Of a stretch of DNA of 64,000 nucleotides, positions 1 through 11,127 are shown in pieces. The notes beneath the pieces were generated by a model, which saw only the letters and a program-made list of their open reading frames with translations, was not told the origin of the DNA and did not search any database. The stretch is from Centrapalus pauciflorus (Eukaryota; Streptophyta; Magnoliopsida; Asterales; Asteraceae). The stretch is taken from NCBI GenBank assembly GCA_020465985.1, contig JAANYP010004319.1, forward strand, positions 212,501 through 276,500, given 5' to 3'. Numbering within the stretch: position 1 is the stretch's first letter; each line of letters opens with the position of its first letter. Both the position numbers and the translations under genes were made by a program.

Positions 1-6
1 ATTAAC

Positions 7-543
7 CTATATACTATAATAAAACAAAACAATTTATGTCACATGTCACTTTTACAATACAAGGAATTTTTATTTTTCCACCTCTTTTTCCAAATTTAAC
101 ACCTCAACTTAATTGCATTAAATTTTGACTTTATTTTTTTTCATTAATTAATTAGTAATAAATTAGATTTTGTAACATTTAAAATTAATGTTTACCAAAA
201 ATAAATATCTATCATTATCATCCATAATAATCATAATTAGATCCAGATGTAATAATTTGAATTAGTTGTGGAAATTATTATTATTATGTATAATAAAGGA
301 AAACATCAAATGTCACGTGTCACCTCTACGTTCACCAAAAAGATAATTACAACTTATAAAAAATAAAAGTTAAATACAATTTAATATTTTTAAAAAAGAT
401 AAATATACTCTATTTTTTAATCTGTAAATAATAAAAAAATAAACATAATTATTATTTTTGTATGTTTTTATTTTTACATATATACATTTAATATAAATAA
501 ATTTAATTAAAAATATCAACGTAATACGTGGGTTATAAACTAG
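7..543 (+). mobile_element. Helitron-like non-autonomous element
   Basis: The left end (CTATATACTATAATAAAAC followed by a TGTCACATGTCAC word) and the right end (GTGGGTTATAAACTAG then T) match the plant Helitron pattern: a TC-like start, a CTAG end, and insertion between A and T. The same start and end words recur near 9842–10802, 14968–15263, 21840–22155 and 62950–63240, so this is a repeated family in the window. The first base is C rather than T, and the window edge is only 6 bp away, so the left end is approximate. No coding capacity is visible; the interior is AT-rich. Confidence 0.55.
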
Positions 544-599
544 TGTTTGTTTAAATAAATGATGTCTATATAAAGTTATGTGTTGCATAACTATTTTTC

Positions 600-1720
600 T
601 TTTAGTACTAACTGAACCCTAAATATGATCAATTTATCCTGCTTCTGAAACTATTATTAATATAAATCAATTATTTGGTAATGTTATATATATAAAATTA
701 GATGACAACTATATAATATCTAAATAATGCATGAAAAGTCATTATTATCGTTATTATAAATATATTTATTTTTACCAGAAACAAAATCAAGATGGTACCA
801 TTGTTTTCACAATAAAACTACATGTCCAAATATGTTTTTTTTTAAATATTTCATATTTATGTATATATTAAAATTATATATTTATATAATTTAATTTGAG
901 TTTTGTAAGTCTATTAAATAACTTGTGAATAAATAAATCTATTAAATAACTTGTGATATAATAGTTATATCATAATATAAGTAAATATTATGAACTTATG
1001 ATTGTTAACAACAATACCATAATTATATTAATGATCAAATGATATTAATATTGATAGGTCATACAACATCAATACAAATTTTAAAATGTATCGATATGGT
1101 GCATGAAATTTTTTTCTTACATGTATGATACATGTACTTCAGTTTTCGTTTCAATATGATACATTTCTAAATAAAGCTTGGTTTTTCATACCAATTTTAA
1201 AAATGTATCGATATGATACATAAATTTTTAAGAAGAAATTAGAGTCATGTACTATAGTGCAAGAAAAAACTTCATGTACAACATTGGTACACTTTAAAAA
1301 GTACGTCGATATAGTACGACTTTAACCCTAAATACTATTAGTGATGCAGTAATCTTATGTAGCCTAAAATATCGGTATATCTTGCTTTGTTCAATAATAA
1401 CAGTATGTTGTCTTTCAAAAAAAAAAAAACATTAATACTAATATTTTGTCATTTGATATCGTTTAATTTTAATTCCTTTGACATGTTTATAAACCAAACA
1501 AAATATGAAATCAGATTTCAATCCTATTTTTAGCCAACAAACATGCTTTGGATTCAAATTTTAATTTGTGACAGATTCCAATTTCTTTTTAAACATTCTG
1601 CAAATCAAACACCAACTTAATGATTCAAAGTCTGTTTTTCATTTGAATTTCCAAAAAAATTAATGTAAAACAACATCTATAGCTATAGGATTATACAAAG
1701 ATAAAAAAACTTCTATAGAT
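600..1720. other. AT-rich intergenic stretch, no gene seen
   Basis: This stretch has no ORF with recognisable coding character. It contains loosely repeated words around 1080–1320 (variants of TATCGATATGGTRCAT, read on both sides of a centre near 1190), which suggests a decayed inverted-repeat element without clear ends. Confidence 0.4.
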
Positions 1721-1724
1721 CTAG

Positions 1725-2400
1725 GTGGTCATCAAGACATTTGGCTTGTTGGATTTCAATGTGTTAACCTAGATCTTAAAAGACTAGATTCCAGGTTAGG
1801 ATTTCGAGTCCCATGGTTGACGAAAGGTGGTCATCAAGACATTTGGCTTGTTGGATTTTAAATTTGTTTTGAGCCGAGGGGAGGGGCATCGAGTTCTGGG
1901 TCAGCTACGGGAGAGTGGTGGTGTAGGAGATGTTGCCAGAGGCATACCGAGGAGTGTGACCCCCGGCATGTACGTTGTTTTCGCTGTGGCCAGCCGACCA
2001 TACTTAGTCAGGTTGCACCTCTAGAGACCCGTTGTGTTTTAATTGTGGGCGAGCCGGACATCAGGCACAAGATTGTACAGCTCCGAGACAGAGAGACCAG
2101 AGGCTAGAGATTGTGCGGGCACGAGTCGAGACCCGCCACGTGGCTAGTAGATAGTGACTACTTCAGTAAATAGTCTTTATGTTTTGTGGTTTGGCGTAGT
2201 CGCCAGTTATAATTTGGATGACTGTAACCTGTGGTTTGGTTGTGGTTGACAGACTTTACTAACGGGGTTTGGTTCCGGTTTCGTCGTGATCTTTATGCTT
2301 GTTATGGTGAATTAGTAGTTGTTTAGCTGTTTACCCTCGATGATGATGTGTATATTGGGTGACATGGACTAGAAGTCCTACGTGGTATTAGTAGAAAAAG
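1725..2400 (+). pseudogene. Decayed Ty3/gypsy retrotransposon gag fragment (zinc knuckle)
   Basis: This stretch is distinctly more GC-rich than its surroundings. At about 2032–2077 a frame reads CFNCGRAGHQAQDC, a CCHC zinc knuckle (Cx2Cx4Hx4C), followed by TAPRQRDQR, a common arrangement at the end of gypsy Gag. A second half-knuckle (CFRCGQP) at about 1974 lies in a shifted frame, so the region has lost its reading frame. No reverse transcriptase, integrase or LTR pair is visible. A 34-bp direct repeat beginning with AGGTGGTCATCAAGAC occurs at about 1724 and 1826, just before the fragment. The polarity comes from the knuckle frame. A gag relic is well supported; the limits are approximate. 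Confidence 0.65.
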
Positions 2401-2500
2401 TAGGGTGTTGAAATCATTGGAAGGTAAATAACACAAACATCCCATGAACTATGTATGTTGATTACAATTTAAAGAAACGAATGTCGAGTGTAACTTATGC

Positions 2501-3016
2501 GATTGTTATGGGTGTAATCGAGCCAGGTCGAGTCAAGTATCACCAAGCTTGAACTCGACACTAAAACTTGAGCTCGAAACTCGACTCAAGCTTGACCGAG
2601 CCTGTTTTGAAACTCGAGCTCGACTCGATAAACCACTCGACACTGTAAGACTCAGTTCGATTAAGTTCGGAATAAGAAATCGATATATAAATACAAGAGA
2701 TCCAATCTAATTTTATCCCAGTAACAAAAAAGAACGAATATAAGAATGCAATTTTATGTTAAAAGTTATATAGTAGTGATAAAAATATAATATTATAAAG
2801 TTGAAGGGTAAAAATATAAACACGTAAACTTAAGCTCAATTAGGCTCATGAGTCTATCGAGCAGACTATTTTAATACTCGTACTCGACTCGAGTAGTTAC
2901 TCGAGTAGCTCGAGCTCGACTCGAATAATAGCGAGTCGATTTCGAGTTTTTTATGACTCGATCTCGAGTAACTCACGAGTTGTCTCATCTCGTTTACACC
3001 CCTAACAATTGTAATG
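2501..3016. mobile_element. Inverted-repeat element with CTCGAG/ACTCGA subterminal repeats
   Basis: The ends are inverted copies. The left reads ATTGTTATGGGTGTAATCGAG (positions about 2497–2518). The right end, read on the minus strand, gives ATTGTTAGGGGTGTAAACGAG. Inside, both flanks carry many overlapping CTCGAG, ACTCGAC and GAGCTCGA words, separated by an AT-rich core. This is the form of hAT-type non-autonomous elements with subterminal repeats. I could not separate a target duplication from the inverted repeat, so the exact ends are uncertain. Confidence 0.55.
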
Positions 3017-3488
3017 GTTTGAAGACAATTTGAAAACGAGTTAAAAGACAATATCAACACCAATAATATCAACTCGCTGAACCACGAAAAGCTAAGCCGA
3101 TTTGGTGACACTTGCCTTTTAAAACACGTGCCTTTCCGGCCCTTAAACACGGGCAGGTATTTGACCTACCCGTGAGACAGAAGTACAGAACTTTGATATC
3201 TAGATTGACACAATACAGCCGTATATTTGATACATGGGAAGTTGGGAACCATATAACCGAATAACCTGATCAACAAAAGGTAGACTTTTCTTGAGCAACA
3301 AAGGGTAGGCTTTTCTTGAGCTAAAATGGTTTTAACATACGCAATGCACAACTTTTTCAGTGCATTAAGTACATATATATCGCTAGATTATATAGAAGGA
3401 TTTACCTAAAACAAAGTACCTGCATCGAACTAATCATGGCATTATAATTTTTCTTTAGAAGATGTATGTAATGCTTACAGAGACCTTG

Positions 3489-6400
3489 CTATTTTGCTGT
3501 GGTCACTGAAACAGGAGTTGAGGAGACGGGGTGGGGATCCAGAAGGTTCTCCTGCGATGCATTCATGTTGATCCTAATTCTACATTAACGAATACGGAAT
3601 TTAGGGGTTAGTCAAAGATTAATGTAGTATAGTAATTCGAAAGTTTCCCATTTTTTAAAACACGAAAAACGTCTAACCTGTTGTGGATGTTTACATATTC
3701 GTCAGTTTCATCCAATATCTCCTCCTGAAACCGGAGCACGTTAGAATCACAATATGATTTGCAAGGAAGAAGAATTTTGGTCATTTTGTTCTGAATTTGT
3801 CATCTCATAGATGTAGGTATAAAGCATCACTTAAGGCTGAATGATATCTTGAAGAAAAAAATTGTGTTTTTTTTTTTCAAATGAATAAGATTGGCTGTAG
3901 ATAATGCCACTTCTGACGACGAATATTACTAGAATGTGTTTATTTTTAGCTTATATACCTGAAGAAGTTCTTCGATGACATCTTCCATGGTAATCACCCC
4001 GACGACAATTTCGTTAGATGGGTACTTGGGAATCGGATTATTATCCAAATCCAGTATGCAGAATGAGCAACCTCGATGCTTCTTCTTGAAAGCAGGAGTT
4101 GAAGGTGGACTTCTCTTTGTCTGTTGATCTTCATCGGTGTTCATTGAAGCATCAGCGGCATCATGTGAAGTTGATTTGTTCTCAAGATTTTGAGTTTCTG
4201 AAATGGGACCCACTAATCATTAGTAGATGATTAGCAATAATGATTTCAGTACATGTAATGGAATATTAAGTCATTGCACAGATGGTAGAAACAGGATAAT
4301 TTGGAATAACTCGGGCTTATTTTAAAAATTAGAAAGAGGTGTAAAGACTTTAGAGAAACTGGTGCAAATAAACGTCAAAAGGGAAGATCATCAGACCCCT
4401 ATCGTAATAGGGAAGAGAAGAAAATAAAAATAGGCATTAATTTAGCAATGTGGAAGTGACTAAATTCTCATATGTATAAATTAATATTTATAGAGACGTC
4501 AAGATTAAGCATAGTTTCTCACTCTCTGCTTCAGACTTTTTCAGCATGTTTTTCGTCTTGTTCAGATCTTTGTACACAACGGCGATATGACTATGCCCTT
4601 TCTGGAATTCGTTTAAAATATCATAAAGAGGCATGTTGTCTGCAACCCTGCATAGATATGCAATAATTAAAGCTTTTTTTTTTTTGTTGGGGGTTAATTA
4701 AGTTGCTGCAGCATGATACAGATAACGTGCTTAAATGTAGGTGGAATGCAGTCGGATCGTTGTGAGAGTAGAAAAGGAAATTGTATCATGATATTGGTCC
4801 ATAATTCATGTAGCTTAATGGATTATAAGTTGAGGGAAAGGAACAACAAGCTTCATCATGAAATTCAGTTTAGAGTGGTTTACTTGCTGCCATTTACGAT
4901 TGTTGTGGATATGCTTTCAAGAGTATACAAAGATGAGACCCCTATTCCAGCACTGGAGAATGCATGTGGAGTGATCTTTTACTATAATTATATAAAATCT
5001 TTCAGAAAAACTAATAAAGTCCATGGATATCGTCTTATATAAACCAAATATGAATGGCTATAATCGTTAGGTTGTAGATCATGCTTCATCTGTAAATCAA
5101 TCTTGGACTGGAAATATAGATATTTGACATTTGAAATAATAAACCAACACGACACGTTTCCAGCCTAGATAACTAAAGACTAGTTTGGCTTGAGGCATTT
5201 TATAATTATTACATGAAAGGCAAAGTTTGCTCACACATAATAAAACTAGATTTAGATTCCGTACCTTGGAACTTTCCTCAATAACATCTTTCTGAGAGGA
5301 ACTGCATCATCTGGGTTGACTGCCAAGAGATTCTTAACCTGCAAGCAGAGATAGATCTTTGAAGAGACATTGATTTCTAAATTTAACTTGGATAGAAATA
5401 TCATTACAATTTAAATCTAAACCAGCTAAATATTTATGCTTTTGATCGACATTTTATCCAATGTTTATATCATGAAAAGAAGATGTTGATTGCTGATCCA
5501 AGGGAAATCTGATGAAATATGGTCTCCTGTGCAGCTATCCTTTCGTGGTTAGAAGTTGATTCCTTGAAATTTGTTAGGTACACTAACTGAAAATTCTGTT
5601 ATGGTATGAAGTTGATTCTTGAAATCCATAGTTACTTTAGGAGTATGTAGACCCTTGAATGTAATATATGTTAAATAGTTTCATGCCAAGTTTGGTATTT
5701 CTGTTAATTACCCTTCCTAAAATTTAAAATATAGAACCTCTTTCTGCTTGTTTTATAGAATACCAAGCTCAATTTGCATAACTAATCTCAATGTTGGTTC
5801 CCTTTGTCATTTATTCATATTTATTTAAAACATTAACGTCACTGTCTTCCAATTTTGACTTCTAATTAGTATGTTAGATGTGACTAATCTCCAATACATG
5901 CTTTTGTATCAGCTTTAGTGAAAATGCGGCAGCATTTATATATTATTAAACAAGCGATTTCACCTAGATAGATCACTGTATATGGAGCATGGGTACATAT
6001 CATAAATGGAAAGGAGGAAGGCTACCAGGATAATTCCAATAATATTGGTTCGGTCTCCCGAATATACAGGAACTCTGCTGTGACCCATGGTCATAATTGC
6101 ATTTAATGTATCTCTGTGAAGGCACAAGTAAGTGCGTTAATGCACAAAAGCGACATATGAACCTTGTATAAATATGAATATCAGGATATGAAGTTTGAAC
6201 CCACAAAGTAAGAGTTCCATCCAGGTCAAGGGAAAATGCCTTCGATATAGGGGTCATGGCATCTTTTGCTGTCTTTTCAGTCAACTCGAGTGCTCCCGCA
6301 ATTATAGTAGTCTCGTCATGAGTCAAGTCTCCTCCTTTCCCTGCCTATCAGCACAAAAGTGATGTAATAAATAACAAGAGGAGGATGTCTTCACATTAAT

Positions 6401-8531
6401 ATTTTGCTCTGGGAGTAATTTTTTGATTGTCATCAGTTAATTAGATTACCTCATTGCCATGAAAATCTACAAAAGTTTTTAACTCAGCTCTACGTAGAAG
6501 AGCCGCATGCCCCTTACCCAACATCCAATCTAGAACCTGGACAAGATTATAAAAGATGTCACATGATATCGTAAAAAATTGTATACAGCTACTCAATATT
6601 TGAATAAGAATCTTGAAATTACCTTACTGATAGGATAAGCAATAGGGAAGAACAACCATAGGAGGAGTCGAACAAGAGGTGCCGCTGTTGCACCAACTGT
6701 CAACCCATAGCGTGTAAAAACAGCTTGGGGCAATATCTGTTGATGGAAAGTTGCACAAAATCAGTTTCATTAGAAAAACAAAATTATTACTCTATGTAAG
6801 TTTAATGATTACCAACCTCTCCAAACATCAGGATCAGTGTTACAGAGATCAGAATTGCAGCCCATGGAGGAACAATTTTATCCAGGAATATTGGAAGAGA
6901 CTACAGTTGAGAGAAATATAATCAAAATTGATACTCAATGAAAAGGACAAACGATATCAAAAAATTGTGACATGTAGCTCGGACCTCCATGGCTAAAGAA
7001 TTGCCGATCAAGAGTGTACAAAGCAGTAGATGTTGATTCTTTACCACTGGTAATATTTTAGCTGCCACCAAGAAACTTCCAGATATCAGTATAACAAAAA
7101 TGTAATTATGTATGTATGAATGTACGTCACTCTCTGGTAGCAGATCTAGTTCCTTTACATAGTATTGTGCAAAATCTTCAGTAAAACATATAGATAGGGT
7201 TAGAGAGAGAACAAAAAGACTACTACTTACTGAATGGCAAAAAATTAAGAGTTTTTGTTTCCAAAAGTGACTACTTTGACCCCATAATGGTTTCTTTCGC
7301 AGAGGGTGATCACTTCTAAAGAAATTACTAAAAGTTAACTTACAATACGATGGGGTCATTAAGCAAAATTTCTTTAATGGGTAGTCCTTTGACGACGAGG
7401 AATCATATTATAGCTTTTCGGATCACACATCTACGACCTAACACAAATTATCACAGACTTGAAAAACTATATCATGAGCTTGAATCAACATAGAATATCC
7501 ACAACCCGGAGGACCCCTCCCCCCATGCTAAAAGAGAAAATTACTTCTATTGCCTTTCCAGGTTCAAACATAGTATTAGTGCATGGAACCAACAGGTTTG
7601 ATTAAAGTCTGTCAGACAGGTGACTAACTAAAAGAATGATGGACAACGACGACACTCGCTACGAACTTCGTTGCAGTCATCAACAAAGCTTAACAGTAGA
7701 AAGTTTAATTCCCTAGATCACAATTTAGATGAGTTTTTTTTTTACTTCTATTCATGAGCCAATAACCTTTTAAAACAACATTTATGGCGTATTTATATAT
7801 TTGATTTAACTTCTCATAAGTTCAACAGAAACTCAGTGGAAACTCTGCAGATCAATCATCTCTTCCAAAAGGAAAATCCTTAAAGTATTATTAAATTTCC
7901 CTAGGTGTTGTTCAGAAAGCAATTATAGAAATCAAATCTGACACATGTGCTAGCTCTTAGTTTATACCAAATATTTTATACTTGAATGTTATCTTTCACA
8001 TGTTTGGTGGAAGTTTTAATTTATTCTAATACATCAATAGCGAAATGATTTCCAGCTCAAACAATGAAACAACTCTTCACTAATCAAGCTTTGGATACAA
8101 ATTGTCGATTACATATCATGAATTCATGATTGCTCTTTTAGTTTGATTGATCACCAGAAATCACCAAACCAAACAGAAATTTCAATTCCTCACCAGAAAT
8201 CACTGACATACCAAGCGAATGAGCAACAATTAAACTTCACACACACAGACACACACAATTCAACGAAACCACAGCAAAACAAAAACTCACAAATCTCACC
8301 AAATTCTATGTGTGTCTCATTGTGATAAGAAGTAATAATCAAACAGTAAAACTTACAAGCATGGATGCGATCTTTGGGACGGCCTGCCTGGATGAGTACT
8401 TCGAGGTCGACGAGTCCAAGCGACATGAGTCCAAGCGTTAAACCTGCCATCAGACCTGCAAACGCTACCAGACCGACGATTACCATCAAATACAGCATGA
8501 ATTTCGTCTCACAACACGGCACATCCGCCAT
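3489..8531 (-). CDS. CNNM-type DUF21/CBS domain membrane protein (plant magnesium-release family)
   Basis: Twelve exons join to 449 codons with consistent phases: 8531–8357, 7061–6985, 6900–6817, 6736–6623, 6536–6450, 6344–6205, 6113–6026, 5338–5265, 4647–4523, 4212–3959, 3724–3678 and 3573–3489. The N-terminus (MADVPCCETKF) leads into a DUF21 membrane domain with GLMAGLTLGLMSLGLVDLEV, then KNQHLLLCTLLIGNSLAME and IPLP-type helices to about residue 165. Two CBS motifs follow (ALELTEKTAKDAMTPIS; GHSRVPVYSGDRTNIIGIIL), then GHSHIAVVYKD, an insert with a KKHRGCSFCILD motif, and VVGVITMEDVIEELLQEEILDETDEYV. The layout closely resembles Arabidopsis At1g47330-type proteins. CNNM homologues export or sequester magnesium across membranes; a magnesium role and plasma-membrane or tonoplast location are inferred here. 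Exon 10 has two in-phase acceptors, 4212 and 4197, giving 449 or 444 residues. The start is the only ATG preceding the conserved domain, and a GA-rich leader lies just upstream. Confidence 0.92.
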
Positions 8532-8559
8532 TTCCTTGAAATCTCTCTCTCTCTTTCAA

Positions 8560-9083
8560 TCTCTATACAATTTATGAATTTATCAATCAGAATTAATTCA
8601 ACTTGAGTTCGTCTTCAAGTTAATGATTCGTTGAAAAGCCGTAAATTGGACGAAAATAATGGAAAAATTAATACTATTTTTTTTTTTTTTTTTTTGGTCG
8701 AGGCAGCTTGAATAAGAATATTTGGGAGAATAGAATACTCGTTACTTTCAATAAAAAGCAAATAAAAAAATCTTATATGATTTTGCTCCGACCACTCCTG
8801 AGTAAAATAAACATGTTGTAACCGTCTCGCACTCGCAAGTCGCAACAACCAATGAATTAGTACAACAGCTGGAGTGTTGAACTATCATTTGACTGGACCC
8901 GAATTGGACCGGATCAGACCGAACCAAAACAATTTTTATGAATATCGTAGATTAAGAAACTGGATCGTACATATTTGGTTGGATATGGTTTCTGTTCAAT
9001 TTATCGGTTTTATCGTTTTGGACGGTTAAATGCTTACAGTATAATCGGTGAACTGTTTAAGTTTGACTCGCTTAAAAAATCAG
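8560..9083. other. Upstream region of the CNNM gene; no other gene seen
   Basis: The region holds an A/T run at about 8674–8695 and, at about 8890–9060, words such as GGACCGGATCAGACCGAACC and ATCGGTTTTATCG that recall the GGTTCGGT-rich hAT relics elsewhere in the window. No ends could be defined. The promoter of the minus-strand gene at 3489–8531 must lie here, but I see no unambiguous core motif. Confidence 0.35.
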
Positions 9084-9725
9084 GGTTAAATTAGACCTGG
9101 CAATATGGAACACGACACGACAGACACGACACGGAATTTTCGTGTACAGGTTTGGTAAATTCGTGTTTCGTGTCAAAACAGGTTGACCTGTTTTTGAAAT
9201 TCGTGTATCGTGTCTTACACGTGTCAAACACGAATTTACCTGTATAAACACGTATAAGACACGTGTAAAATACGTATGACACGGATGACACGTCTAAGAC
9301 ACGCCTGACACGTCTAAGACACGAAATTCAAATACAATTAGGGTTTTATGAGAACTTGGATTTATATGTTTTGGGATTTGGAATTATATATTCTGTGAGA
9401 ACTTGGATTTATATGTTTTGGATGTTGGAAACTTGGAATTAGATGTTTTGGAATATGGAATTTTGGATTTATAAGTTCATATTTTTGTTAAAAATTCGTG
9501 TTTAATTCGTTTACAGGTTGTGTATTCGTGTTTTCGTGTGACACGGCTAAATTGTGTGTCGTGTCACAGATAACACGAATTTTTTCCGTGTCGTTTACAG
9601 GTTTCATAACTAGACACGTTTTTTATTTCGTGTCGTGTACAGATTTGACAAATTCGTGTCGTGTAAAATTCGTGTCTGACCTGTTACACGACACGAATAC
9701 ACGAATTGCCAGGTCTAGGTTAAAT
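9084..9725. mobile_element. hAT-type non-autonomous element with perfect 8-bp target duplication
   Basis: The element runs from 9092 to 9717 (626 bp). Its terminal inverted repeats are TAGACCTGGCAAT at 9092–9104 and the exact inverse ATTGCCAGGTCTA at 9705–9717. The target duplication GGTTAAAT is perfect at 9084–9091 and 9718–9725. An 8-bp duplication together with a TAG…CTA terminus is the signature of hAT transposons. Both flanks are packed with ACACGAC/GTCGTGT subterminal words, the usual hAT transposase-binding pattern. The core is AT-rich with a GAACTTGGATTTATATG direct repeat. There is no transposase, so the element would need help from elsewhere to move. Confidence 0.9.
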
Positions 9726-10116
9726 AAATCTAAGCCTAATGTGGAATCAATTCATTAACGAGTTCGAATTTAAGTCTAAGCTCTTGTTAATAAACCTCAG
9801 TCTAAGAATTAAAAATTATAACAAAAAGCAAATCAGTTATATCTATATACATAAGTAAAAGAAAATAATTCACAACACATGTCGCTTCCTCATTGTATTA
9901 AACTTTTATTTTCCGCATTTTTTCCATAATTAAATATTTCATTTTACTAATTTATCTATTTTTAAGAAAAAGAAAAATCTATTTTAGTTAATTTCCTATT
10001 TAATTCATAAAATTCAATAAAGAAAACACTTTAATAATTATAAATAATTCAATATTAATTTTAAAATTATTTTTAATAGAAAAACTTATTTATAAGTAAG
10101 TTTGTATTTAATTTTA

Positions 10117-10727
10117 GGGTTTATTACGAAAAACCAATATGTTTTCACGGGTTTTGTGTTTTAGTTCTCCATGTTATTTTTTTGGGCCAATTACTAAAAA
10201 TAGTAACAACTTTTTGATTTTTTCTCATTTATAGCAACATTATTTATTTTTTATCACTAATAGTATCAACTTTTGTATTTTTCATATGAATAACATTAAC
10301 TTTTATTTTGTATCCTAAGTAGCATTAACTTTTGTATTATTTTTATCATTTATAGCAACAACCTTTTTAAGTTTTGCTATAAATGATAAAAAAATATAAA
10401 AGTTGATACTATTAATGATAATAAATAAATAATATTGCTATAAATGCTAAAAATGCATAAAGTTGTTTCTATTTTTAACAATTAGCCTTTTTTTTTCAAG
10501 AAAAGTCATGAAGTTAATTTTTTTCCTTGGTTTTGTGAAATTTGTCTATTAGTGCCGAGTTATAATTGGTAAACTAAGTTTTTAAAAACTGAAAATCCGG
10601 GTTCTAATAGTCAAATTTCACTAAACCAAAAACAAATTAATTTGAGTAATTTTCTGAAAACAATAACATGGAGGGACAAAAAATGTAAAAAAGATGAAAG
10701 CATGTTAGTTTTTTATTAATAAACCCA
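10117..10727. mobile_element. Terminal-inverted-repeat element nested in the Helitron
   Basis: The left arm starts GGGTTTATTACGAAAAACC and contains ACGGGTTTTGTGTTTTAGT. The right arm ends in the inverse (TTTTTATTAATAAACCC). Both arms carry CTCCATGTTATT in opposite orientation. A related half-copy lies at about 38635–38773, in the opposite orientation (ending GGCTTTTTTCGTAATAAACCC). I did not find a convincing target duplication. Confidence 0.5.
10184..10487. mobile_element. Short foldback MULE-like element, TAGTAACAAC family
   Basis: Nearly palindromic throughout. The left arm has TACTAAAAATAGTAACAAC and ATTTATAGCAACATTATTT. The right arm has the inverses, AATAATATTGCTATAAATGC and GTTGTTTCTATTTTTAAC. 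The same words form the ends of the larger MULE-like elements at 46064–48009 and 58661–61283, so this is a miniature relative. The flanks are T-runs, so a target duplication cannot be read. Confidence 0.6.
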
Positions 10728-11127
10728 TAACTTTATATTAAATTTTTTAAAAACATAAATAGTTATTAAAAATACCTATGTCATACATGGGTTATAAGCT
10801 AGTATCATATAAAAAAGAATAGACTGTCAGTCTGCTTCACCATTCATCGTAGTTCTAAATACAAGCCAATTACGACCCAAACTCAAGCATGCAAAACTAC
10901 TTACGAGTTAAGCTCTAGTTTTTCGCATAAAGTTTGAACCAAGTCGAGCTCGAGCCTTCATTTTTTACGACATTGTGTTCGGCTTGACTTATTCACACCC
11001 CTAAATGGAAGAACAAAGATGGTTGGTTTAGCAAAATTTTGCTGGAAATATTTGTAGATTAAAGCTATTACATAAGTTAAGTAAGAATTAAGAAACAATC
11101 AACTAACTGTATTGAAATCAGAGAACT

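Larger units (their letters stand above)
9842..10802 (+). mobile_element. Helitron-like element carrying nested foldback elements
   Basis: The left end, TCTATATACATAAGTAAAAG with an ACACATGTCGC word, and the right end, GTCATACATGGGTTATAAGCTAG followed by T, match the other Helitron copies in this window. The interior is not simple: it holds an inverted-repeat element (about 10117–10727), which in turn contains another (about 10184–10487). There is no Rep/helicase coding sequence. Confidence 0.6.

Noticed and set aside
4713..5042. 109-codon plus-strand open frame
   Set aside because: It lies in an intron of the minus-strand CNNM gene and has no domain resemblance.
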